Shown here one piece after another: positions 8,365 through 15,975 of a DNA stretch of 46,002 nt. Positions within the stretch are counted from its first letter, which is position 1. Each line of letters opens with the position of its first letter. A program made the translations under genes and the position numbers. Below the pieces are notes generated by a model. That model saw nothing but the letters and a program-made list of their open reading frames with translations. It did no database searches and was not told the DNA's origin. The stretch is from Patescibacteria group bacterium (lineage in GTDB: Bacteria; Patescibacteriota; Minisyncoccia; UBA6257; HR35), in NCBI GenBank assembly GCA_025060085.1, contig JANXCM010000001.1, positions 1-46,002 of the forward strand, given 5' to 3'.

Positions 8365-9158
8365 TGCAAGAAATTATTCAGATTTTGAATCTAATTCTTC
8401 GCCTTTTACAATCTTTAATAATTTTAGGCTCTATTGCTATTTTTGTCTATTTAGGTTTACTTTTCTATTTCAAAAAATTTGATGAAGTGAAAAAAAATCT
8501 TCCTTATGTTATTTTAGGGCTTATTTTACTAATAGCTGTTTACTCTTTGCCTTTAATAATTTTATCTTTTTTAGAAAGAGGACCACAAGATTTAGATTTT
8601 TCTTTAGATGATCAAATGATAAATCAAAATATTCAAGGTAGATGTCAAATAAGATTTATTATCTTTGATAACAATAATCCTATTTTGGGTATTAATAATC
8701 AACCTCAAGTCAATTTTAGACGAGGTAATTGTTTTCTGACTATTAGGTTTACTACTCAACCTAACCTTGCTTATGTTTTATGTCAATTTGGTAATGATAA
8801 TCGAGAAAGAACTAATTGTTGGGGTATTTACGGTGAACAGTACAATTCAGAAAATAATAGAGTAATGGGAGAGAGTTTAGATTTTTCAACCTTTGGCAGT
8901 CTTGAAAATTTAAATCCGACAAAAAGACTAATTAGATTTCCTTCTCAATCTAACACTATTTATTGTTCTACTACCCTAATTACTCAAAATTTATCAGTAA
9001 AACCATCCAACAAACCTTATATTTTTGTTATTTTTTCTGCTACGCCAGGTTTAAATGCTTGTCAAAACTCTTCTTCTTTAATAATAAAATCGGGTTCAAA
9101 TTTATGGACAAGAGTTGGTGCTGATGCTTTTGATTTAATTACTACTTCAACGAGATAA
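8364..9158 (+). CDS. Two-helix (VirB2-like) membrane protein with a Cys-containing exported domain (cluster member 7)
   Basis: A 264-residue protein. Helices at about 8-33 and 43-67 with the loop KKFDEVKKN give the shared module. The remainder (about 70-264) is polar with at least six Cys (for example in GRCQIRF, GNCFLTI, VLCQFG, TNCWG, IYCSTT, NACQNSS), suggesting a disulfide-stabilised extracytoplasmic domain. I start it at ATG 8364, which overlaps the previous stop, rather than the TTG one codon upstream. It is the second member of the cluster with a large C-terminal extension, so the operon alternates bare modules with modules bearing surface domains. Function unknown. Confidence 0.55.
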   Translation: MQEIIQILNLILRLLQSLIILGSIAIFVYLGLLFYFKKFDEVKKNLPYVILGLILLIAVYSLPLIILSFLERGPQDLDFSLDDQMINQNIQGRCQIRFIIFDNNNPILGINNQPQVNFRRGNCFLTIRFTTQPNLAYVLCQFGNDNRERTNCWGIYGEQYNSENNRVMGESLDFSTFGSLENLNPTKRLIRFPSQSNTIYCSTTLITQNLSVKPSNKPYIFVIFSATPGLNACQNSSSLIIKSGSNLWTRVGADAFDLITTSTR

Positions 9159-9172
9159 TTTTAAATAAACAA

Positions 9173-10324
9173 ATGATCTATCTTGATTATGCTTCTACAA
9201 CACCATTAGATAAGGAGGTTTTGAGGGAAATGAAAAAATACTTTATTGAATATTTTGGTAACCCATCAAGCTTGCATAGTTTTGGGCAAAAAGCATTAAT
9301 GGCTGTTGATCAATCACGTGAATTAATTAAAAATTTAATTCAAGTAGATCATTTTAATGAAATAATTTTTACTTCATCAGCAACAGAAAGTAATAATTTA
9401 GCTATTAAGGGTTTAGCTTATTTATATTATTTTAGATTAAAGATTAAACCTCATTTTTTAACCACCGAAATTGATCATCCCTCAATTCTTGAGCCATTGA
9501 AAGATTTAAAAAATTTAAATTTAATAGATTATGACTTTTTACCTTTTGATGATAATGGTATTATTCAATTTAATAAATTAGAAAATTTAATTAAAGAAAA
9601 TACAGTTTTAATTACTACTCATTATGTAAATAGTGAAATAGGTATTATCCAGCCAATCGGAGAGATTTCAAAGAAATTAAAAAATATTAATCAAAAAAGA
9701 GAAATAAAAATTCTTTTCCATCTAGATGCCAGTCAAGCGCCTCTTACTGAAGATATTTCTGTTAAAAATTTAGGTGTTGACTTAATGACTTTATCTGGCC
9801 ATAAAATTTATGGACCCAAGGGAATTGCTTGTTTATATAAAAAAAACAGCGTAGTTTTAGAAAGGCTTATTTCTGGTTCTGAACAAGAATTTGGTTTAAG
9901 GAGCAGTACAGAGAATGTACCTTCGATTGTTGGATTTGTCAAAGCATTGGAAATAGCGATAGAAAACAGAAAAAATTTTAGAGATCATGTGGAAAAAATC
10001 AAAAAATATTTTATTGAACAGCTTAAAAACAATAATGTAGATTTTCTTATTAATGGTAATCTCAAATTTTCTTCTCCTAAGATTTTAAATATTTACTTTC
10101 CTCAGAAAACTTCTCAACAACTTTTGATTTATTTAGATCAAAATAAAATATTTGTTTCTAGTGGTATGGCATGTAAATCAAGAACAGAAATACCTAATGA
10201 AGTAGTGTCAAAAATATGGCCAGAAAGAGCTAAAAATAGTATTAGATTATCTTTTGGTAAGGAAACAAAGAAAAAAGATATTGATAAATTTGTTGAATTA
10301 ATTAAGAATTTTTTTAAAAAATAA
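9173..10324 (+). CDS. Cysteine desulfurase (NifS/IscS family, PLP-dependent)
   Basis: Removes sulfur from L-cysteine as an enzyme-bound persulfide for Fe-S cluster assembly or tRNA thiolation. The start YLDYASTTPLD is typical of the family. Other landmarks are FTSSATESNN, the TTEIDHPSI segment with the cofactor-stacking His, LDASQAP (Asp for PLP), the PLP-binding lysine in LSGHKIYGPKG (K211) and the catalytic Cys in SSGMACKS (C334). The more usual version of the last motif is SGSACSS, so the flanks are slightly divergent. At 383 residues it has the usual length. No IscU or SufU is adjacent, so the sulfur acceptor is not evident. It follows the membrane cluster by 14 bases and may be read through from it. 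Confidence 0.92.
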   Translation: MIYLDYASTTPLDKEVLREMKKYFIEYFGNPSSLHSFGQKALMAVDQSRELIKNLIQVDHFNEIIFTSSATESNNLAIKGLAYLYYFRLKIKPHFLTTEIDHPSILEPLKDLKNLNLIDYDFLPFDDNGIIQFNKLENLIKENTVLITTHYVNSEIGIIQPIGEISKKLKNINQKREIKILFHLDASQAPLTEDISVKNLGVDLMTLSGHKIYGPKGIACLYKKNSVVLERLISGSEQEFGLRSSTENVPSIVGFVKALEIAIENRKNFRDHVEKIKKYFIEQLKNNNVDFLINGNLKFSSPKILNIYFPQKTSQQLLIYLDQNKIFVSSGMACKSRTEIPNEVVSKIWPERAKNSIRLSFGKETKKKDIDKFVELIKNFFKK

Positions 10325-10387
10325 ATATTTTAATTTTGAATTTTATTTAAAAATATTTTAAAATAATATTAAATGTTTTAATTGAAA

Positions 10388-11809
10388 ATGATAAAAAATA
10401 ATAAAACAAATTTAACATTAAATATTTTTTTCTTAGCTTTAATTTTGATTGTATTTTTTTATATTTTATTTTATTCTTATAAATATAGTTTAAGCCAAAG
10501 AACACCAACATCTGATCCAATTGGAACAGAAAAAATTTCCTTAGAAATTTTTACTGAGGCAAATTATAGAAACTTAGGAGATTTAATTAGAGTTGGAATA
10601 GAGACAATAAATACCACTACTATATTTTCTAAATTCTACAATGTTTCTCCCCTGGTGACTATTCTAGATAAATCATTTTATAAATTAACTATTCCAGCAA
10701 CAACTAATATTAATTTAACTTTCGAAAGAATATATCCCGAACCCCTAATGAGTACAAAAATTGAAAATCAAAATTGTTACCAATTAGCTGGTAGGGTAGA
10801 AGGTAGAAATTGTGTTATAGTAGGAATGATAAATAGTCCATCATATTTAGGCCGAGATAAATATGAATTATGGAAAATATCTGCTATGGCGGGAGGCTTT
10901 AATCAAATAAACTTGGGGCAAATATATTTTTATGTTGTTTCTAGTACGCGATCTTTAAATAGACCTAACCACTCAGATCAATCATATTATTTAATTCCAA
11001 TTTCTACTTCGGTTACTTTAACTAATACTTATCCTATAAATTCTATTACCTATAATATTTATTCTCATAAACATTATTGCCCAATTATAGCTTTATTAGA
11101 AACTGAAGCTAACATTAACCCTTCACCCTCAAGTGGAGATTTTACAACTCAAAATTTATCATTTAATCCTATGCAAGTTTTTAATAATGCAAATATTATT
11201 TTTATTTCTCGCAACTTAGAAGTGAATAGAGTACCATCTGGAATATATACTCTAAAATTAGTCAAAAAAAATGATCATAATACAGTTTTATCTAACTTGG
11301 TAACAATAAATGTTAACAATAATATTACTCCTCCAACTTTAAGTCTTTTATGTCAAGCTAATCCAACATCTGGTTTAAGAATTGGTAGTAGCACTACTTA
11401 TATCTTAACAGCTAGCACTACTAATCAAAATCTAGAAAATACCATTTTTACATTAGTAATATCAACAAGTGGCGGAGAATACCTAAGAATTAGTAGTAGC
11501 TCAATCTTTAATTCACCTATAGGAGAATTTTCTACTTCAGTAATCTGGACAGCTAGTGGTACTTATTATGCTACAGCGACAGTAAGAGCTTTAGCTACAT
11601 CGACTCAAGCTTCTTGTCAAAGTGTTAATGTGGAAGCTTGCCAATGTCTATACAGATTAGAAGGTGTAGGGTTTGGAGCACAAATAAGGTGTCAAAGAAG
11701 TGATGGTAGTTGGGAAAACTGGCGACCTTATAGTGGACATATACCTCAAAATTGTAATTGTGAAAATCCTGATGTGAGACGTATTTATGGTGATTTGTGT
11801 CGTGGTTAA
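10388..11809 (+). CDS. Membrane-anchored secreted protein, unknown function
   Basis: About 474 residues. An N-terminal hydrophobic helix (about 9-30, IFFLALILIVFFYILFYS) is followed by a long exported region rich in Ser, Thr and Asn. The middle (about 310-420) looks like an Ig-like or PKD-like beta domain (TYILTAST, FTLVISTSGG, TYYATATVRA). The C-terminal 60 residues are Cys-rich (CQCLYRLEG, IRCQRSDGSW, NCNCENP, LCRG), suggesting a disulfide-bonded knob. I chose ATG 10388 over the TTG at 10382. It probably acts at the cell surface, possibly in attachment, but no specific family is recognised. Confidence 0.6.
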   Translation: MIKNNKTNLTLNIFFLALILIVFFYILFYSYKYSLSQRTPTSDPIGTEKISLEIFTEANYRNLGDLIRVGIETINTTTIFSKFYNVSPLVTILDKSFYKLTIPATTNINLTFERIYPEPLMSTKIENQNCYQLAGRVEGRNCVIVGMINSPSYLGRDKYELWKISAMAGGFNQINLGQIYFYVVSSTRSLNRPNHSDQSYYLIPISTSVTLTNTYPINSITYNIYSHKHYCPIIALLETEANINPSPSSGDFTTQNLSFNPMQVFNNANIIFISRNLEVNRVPSGIYTLKLVKKNDHNTVLSNLVTINVNNNITPPTLSLLCQANPTSGLRIGSSTTYILTASTTNQNLENTIFTLVISTSGGEYLRISSSSIFNSPIGEFSTSVIWTASGTYYATATVRALATSTQASCQSVNVEACQCLYRLEGVGFGAQIRCQRSDGSWENWRPYSGHIPQNCNCENPDVRRIYGDLCRG

Positions 11810-11881
11810 TTATTATTTTTTTGAAAAAACTCTTAATTATTGAATTACTTACCTTTTATATTTTTCATATCAAATTTTTCA

Positions 11882-12913
11882 ATGATTATTTTGGGGATAG
11901 AAACTACCTGTGATGAAACAGGTTTGGCCTTAATTGAATTTAAAAATAAAAAATTCAGAATTTTAAATCATAAACTTCGAAGCCAATATTTAGTTCATGC
12001 TCCTTACGGAGGAATTGTTCCTATCTTAACTGCTCGTGAGCATCGTAAAAATTTACCTATTCTTTATAGAGATCTAATTCATGAAATTAATTTTGATGAA
12101 AAGAAAATTGATTATTTAGCTTTTGCTATTGGCCCCGGTTTGCCACCAGCTTTATTAGCAGGCAAAGATTTTGTTTTTAGATTAGCTATTAAGTTAAAAA
12201 AGAAAATAATACCCGTCAATCATTTAATAGCCCATTTTTATTCTGTTTTAATTAAAAAAGACTATTTTAGTCTTTGGCAAGAATTAAGAAAAATAGATTT
12301 TCCTGCTCTAGGCCTTTTAATTTCTGGAGGTCATACAATTTTGGTTTATTTCGAATCGTTAGAAAAATATAAGAAAATTGGCGAAACAATTGATGATGCT
12401 ATTGGTGAAAGTTTAGATAAATCAGCTCGGATTTTAAATTTAGAATATCCAGGTGGTCCTAAATTAGAAAAATTAGCGAAGAAAGGTAAACCAATTTTTA
12501 ATTTGCCTTACCCTTTAATGCTAACTAATAATTTTAATTTCAGTTTTTCTGGCCTGAAAACAGCTTTTTGGGAATTAGTTGAAGATATCAAAAGATATAA
12601 TAAACTTGATGAATCAACTAAAGCCGATTTAGCAGCTTCCTATCAAAAAACCGCCTTTGAAATTTTACTTATTAAGACTAAAAAAGCTTATGAAAAATTT
12701 AAACCTCAATCGATCATTATTAGTGGTGGTGTAGCTTCTAATCAATTCTTAAGAAATCTTTTTAAAAAGTATTTTAGTAATCAAAAAATTATTTTCCCTC
12801 AAAAATCATTAGCTACTGATAATGGGATTAAAATAGCTTTTTGTGGTTATTTTTTTTTAGAAAAAGCTTTAGAGGCTAGAAATTTAGATATTAATTCTAA
12901 TCTAAAAATATAA
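11882..12913 (+). CDS. tsaD: tRNA N6-threonylcarbamoyladenosine synthase subunit TsaD
   Basis: Transfers the threonylcarbamoyl group to A37 of tRNAs that read ANN codons. The product starts MIILGIETTCDET, the canonical TsaD opening, so I place the start at ATG 11882 rather than the in-frame TTG at 11840. Other landmarks are YGGIVPILTAREH, AIGPGLPPALLAG, the metal-binding pair in NHLIAH (two His four apart), LLISGGHT, DDAIGESLDKSAR and SGGVASNQFLR near the C-terminus. At 343 residues it is the normal length. Partners TsaB, TsaC and TsaE are not in this window. Confidence 0.95.
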   Translation: MIILGIETTCDETGLALIEFKNKKFRILNHKLRSQYLVHAPYGGIVPILTAREHRKNLPILYRDLIHEINFDEKKIDYLAFAIGPGLPPALLAGKDFVFRLAIKLKKKIIPVNHLIAHFYSVLIKKDYFSLWQELRKIDFPALGLLISGGHTILVYFESLEKYKKIGETIDDAIGESLDKSARILNLEYPGGPKLEKLAKKGKPIFNLPYPLMLTNNFNFSFSGLKTAFWELVEDIKRYNKLDESTKADLAASYQKTAFEILLIKTKKAYEKFKPQSIIISGGVASNQFLRNLFKKYFSNQKIIFPQKSLATDNGIKIAFCGYFFLEKALEARNLDINSNLKI

Positions 12914-12961
12914 TCTCTATTTTTAATCCCAAGGGAAATTCTTGTATGTTATAATTTTGAA

Positions 12962-13936
12962 ATGCAAAAAGAAATTTTTAAAAATATCTACTTTTGGTTA
13001 ATTCCAGCCTTTCTAATTTTAATTTGGTATCTTAAAGATATTTTTTTTATTCTCTTTTTTTCTATTGTTTTAGGAATCGCTATTCAAGAATGGGCAATTG
13101 CTATTAAAAAATATTTGAAAATACCTTTTTTTGTAAATATTACTTTGATTTATTTACTTTTTATTTTTATTTTAATATTTTCAATATATGTTTTATTACC
13201 GGTAATTATAAAAGAAGTCAAAAATATTTATCCTCAGGTTCAGGAGATTTTAGAAAGTTACGGTATTAAGAATATTAATAATTATTTTTCTAATTTTTTA
13301 AAAACTACCCCGGAAACCTTGTTCAATTTTTCTTCTTATTTTTTTAATATTTTGGGAGGAATATTCAATTTTATTTTAATTATCATTCTTTCCTTTTATG
13401 TTTCTACTCAAACTAATTTTTTCCCTGATATTTTTAAATTTTTATTTGGTGAAAAACATAAATTTTACATTAATTTGTATTTTAGAATTAAGAAAAAATT
13501 TGCTTTCTGGTTAGCTTCCCAAATTTTTTTGATGATTTTTATTGGTTCTTTAACTTATCTTTTTATGACAATTTTAAAAATTCCTTATGCCAGCTTAATT
13601 GCTTTAATTGCCGGTTTAACAGAAGTTATTCCTATTTTAGGTCCGATCATTTCTGCTTCAATAGCAATTTTAATTACTTTTTCTAATCATCCTGATAAAA
13701 TTTTATGGTTATTAGGTAGTTTTATTTTAATTCAACAAATAGAAAATAATTTAATTATTCCTTTAATAGCAAAAAAAGTTTTTGAAATCAAACCATTGAT
13801 TACTTTAGCTTCAATTTTGATCGGAGCTAAATTAGGTGGTATTTTGGGTGTTTTAACTGTTTTACCCTTTTCAGTTATTTTAATTGAGATTTATCAAGAA
13901 TTTTTTAAAATTGATAATAAAAATGAAAGAGTTTAA
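12962..13936 (+). CDS. AI-2E family permease (PerM/TqsA-like)
   Basis: A 324-residue polytopic membrane protein with about seven or eight hydrophobic segments. The hallmark C-terminal block is present: LTEVIPILGPIISASIAILI, then ILIQQIENNLIIPLIAKK, matching the P-x-x-G-P and Q-x-x-E/D-N motifs of the AI-2 exporter superfamily (PF01594). Family members export small molecules or ions; some act as Na+/H+ antiporters, so the substrate here is unknown. The 3' end overlaps the ykuK-like start by 14 bases. Confidence 0.88.
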   Translation: MQKEIFKNIYFWLIPAFLILIWYLKDIFFILFFSIVLGIAIQEWAIAIKKYLKIPFFVNITLIYLLFIFILIFSIYVLLPVIIKEVKNIYPQVQEILESYGIKNINNYFSNFLKTTPETLFNFSSYFFNILGGIFNFILIIILSFYVSTQTNFFPDIFKFLFGEKHKFYINLYFRIKKKFAFWLASQIFLMIFIGSLTYLFMTILKIPYASLIALIAGLTEVIPILGPIISASIAILITFSNHPDKILWLLGSFILIQQIENNLIIPLIAKKVFEIKPLITLASILIGAKLGGILGVLTVLPFSVILIEIYQEFFKIDNKNERV

Positions 13937-14393
13937 AACAGCTAAAGGAGAGAGTATTTCTAAAAAAGAGATAATAAATTTAATTAAAAATTTTATTTTG
14001 GAAAAACCGGAATATAATTACAAACTTTTTATTGGGACAGATTCAGAAACACGCGGTAATTTAGTCGAATTTATTTCGGTAATTGTTATTCATCGTGTTG
14101 GTTATGGAGCTCGTTATTTTTGGAAAAAAATTATTTCGAAAAACAATCTTGATATTTATAGTCGTCTTTGGCAAGAGGCTATTTTAAGTTTAAATTTAAG
14201 CCAAAAAATTTTTAAATTTTTAATAGGAGAACAATTAAAATTCGATTTTGAAGTTCATTTAGATTTAGGAACCAATGGAAAAAGTAGAAGTGTTATTAAA
14301 GAATTAATTAATCTGATAAAAAGTTATGGTTTTGAAGTAAAAATTAAACCTCAATCTTATGCTGCTAGTAAAATCGCTGATCATCTTCTTTAA
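13923..14393 (+). CDS. YkuK-family (DUF458) RNase H-like protein
   Basis: About 156 residues from ATG 13923 (MKEFKTAKGESISKKEI). The upstream in-frame start at 13884 lies inside the preceding gene and is less likely. The family pattern is clear: F…T.KGE.ISK at the N-terminus, a YNYKLFIGTDSETRG block with the acidic residue of an RNase H-like fold, VIVIHRVGYGARYFWK, then VHLDLGTNGKSRSVIKEL and a C-terminal segment ending AASKIADHLL. YkuK proteins are predicted nucleases without a settled role. It is followed with no gap by EndoQ, so the two may act in the same nucleic-acid process. Confidence 0.8.
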   Translation: MKEFKTAKGESISKKEIINLIKNFILEKPEYNYKLFIGTDSETRGNLVEFISVIVIHRVGYGARYFWKKIISKNNLDIYSRLWQEAILSLNLSQKIFKFLIGEQLKFDFEVHLDLGTNGKSRSVIKELINLIKSYGFEVKIKPQSYAASKIADHLL

Positions 14394-15647
14394 ATGAGAA
14401 TTATCGCTGATCTTCACTTACATTCAAAATACTCTCGAGGATGTTCTAAAAATTTAGATGTAGAAAATTTAAATTATTGGGGTAAATGGAAAGGGTTGAA
14501 TTTAATTGCTACAGGTGATTATACTCATCCTCTTTGGTTTCAAGAACTTAAATCAAAACTAATTGAATATGATGAAGGTATTTTTAAATTAAAATCAGGC
14601 AACGATGAGTCTTATTTCATTTTGAGTTGTGAATTGAGTTCTATTTATAATAAAAAGGGAAAAATAAGAAGAATTCATTATTTAATTTTTTTTCCTGATT
14701 TTGATTCAGTAGAGCGATTTAATCAAAGAATTTCTGGTTTAAGTAATTTGAGAAGTGATGGACGACCAATTTTAGGTTTGGATGTTAATGATGTTTTAAA
14801 AATTTCTTTAGAAATAAATGAAAAAGTGATTTTTATTCCGGCTCATATTTGGACACCTTGGTTTTCTCTTTATGGATCAATGTCAGGTTTCGACTCACTT
14901 TTTGAAGCTTTTGAGGAAAATATTAAATATTTAGGTGGGGTAGAAACTGGTTTATCTTCTGATCCGCAAATGAATTGGCGAATCTCAGAGCTTGATAATT
15001 TACCTATAGTCTCTTTTTCTGATGCTCATTCACCCTATCCTCATAGAATCGGTAGAGAGGCTACTGTTTTTGAATTAGAAAAATTTAATTTTAATTCTTT
15101 ATATAAAGCCCTTAAAAATCCTAATGAAAAAAATAAAATTGTGATGACTATTGAATTTTTCCCTGAAGAAGGGAAATATCATTATGATGGTCATCGCTTG
15201 TGTCAAATAAAATGTTCGCCAGAAGAATCAAAAAAAATGAATTATATTTGTCCTATCTGTCAAAAAAAATTAACTATTGGTGTTTTAAGTCGAGTAGAAG
15301 AATTAGCCGATCGTCCTTCTGATTATTTTGATTCCAAAAGACCACCCTTTAAAAGGACAATACCCCTAACTGAAATTTTAGGAGAAATTTATCAAACTCA
15401 ACCAACAACTAAAAAAGTTTTGGATGTTTATTTTAAGATATTAGAAGATTTTAAATCAGAAATTGACATTCTAATTGGTAATTATGATCAAAAAAAAATG
15501 GAGGAAAAATATCCGACAGTTTTTTTGGCTTTAAAAAGAATAGAAGATAATAAAATCATTCTTTATCCGGGATATGATGGTGAATATGGTAAAATAAAAA
15601 TTTTTGAGGAGGAAAAAGTTAAAAACGCTAATAAAACTCTTTTTTAA
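14394..15647 (+). CDS. Endonuclease Q-like PHP-domain protein
   Basis: EndoQ nicks DNA 5' of deaminated bases (uracil, hypoxanthine, xanthine) and abasic sites. The N-terminal PHP domain opens with RIIADLHLHSKYSRG (metal-ligating Asp6, His8, His10) and continues with WKGLNLIATGDYTHP, ILSCELSSIY, IFIPAHIWTPWFS and SFSDAHSPYPHRIGRE. A zinc-binding segment follows at about 262-285 (LCQIKCSP…NYICPICQKK), then LSRVEELADRP, which is characteristic of the EndoQ/TIGR00375 group. At 417 residues the length fits. The family is best known in Thermococcales and scattered bacteria. It starts immediately after the YkuK-like stop. Confidence 0.88.
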   Translation: MRIIADLHLHSKYSRGCSKNLDVENLNYWGKWKGLNLIATGDYTHPLWFQELKSKLIEYDEGIFKLKSGNDESYFILSCELSSIYNKKGKIRRIHYLIFFPDFDSVERFNQRISGLSNLRSDGRPILGLDVNDVLKISLEINEKVIFIPAHIWTPWFSLYGSMSGFDSLFEAFEENIKYLGGVETGLSSDPQMNWRISELDNLPIVSFSDAHSPYPHRIGREATVFELEKFNFNSLYKALKNPNEKNKIVMTIEFFPEEGKYHYDGHRLCQIKCSPEESKKMNYICPICQKKLTIGVLSRVEELADRPSDYFDSKRPPFKRTIPLTEILGEIYQTQPTTKKVLDVYFKILEDFKSEIDILIGNYDQKKMEEKYPTVFLALKRIEDNKIILYPGYDGEYGKIKIFEEEKVKNANKTLF

Positions 15648-15672
15648 ATTTATTTTTTTAAAATATTTTAAA

Positions 15673-15975
15673 ATGATTCTATTTTTATCTTTAATTATTG
15701 AAATTTCCCAGCCTATTTATAAATTTTTAAAATATTATTTTTTTGAGGTACCTTTGTTAATTTTTAATTTTTTTAAAAATATCAGTTGGATAATTGAGTC
15801 TAAATTTCCTCTTTTGGTAAATTTAGATAAGCATTTTTCTTTAAATAAAGTTGGTCCTATTTTATTAGTTAGTCTGATTAGTTTTCTTCTTCACAGCCTA
15901 AATTTTTTTATTTTTTTCATTATTCTCATTTTTTGGTATAGCTTTCCATTTATTTTTAATTTGGTAGTTTTTTAA
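15673..15975 (+). CDS. Small hydrophobic membrane protein, unknown
   Basis: About 100 residues from ATG 15673; an in-frame TTG at 15604 inside the EndoQ gene could give 123. Hydrophobic stretches at the N-terminus (MILFLSLIIEI) and over the last 40 residues (ILLVSLISFLLHSL, then IFFIILIFWY) predict two or three membrane helices. No motif is recognised. Its TAA overlaps the ATG of the next gene by one base, so it is probably expressed and coupled with the AAA+ protein, which itself has an N-terminal membrane region. The two may form a complex, which is inference from position only. Confidence 0.5.
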   Translation: MILFLSLIIEISQPIYKFLKYYFFEVPLLIFNFFKNISWIIESKFPLLVNLDKHFSLNKVGPILLVSLISFLLHSLNFFIFFIILIFWYSFPFIFNLVVF

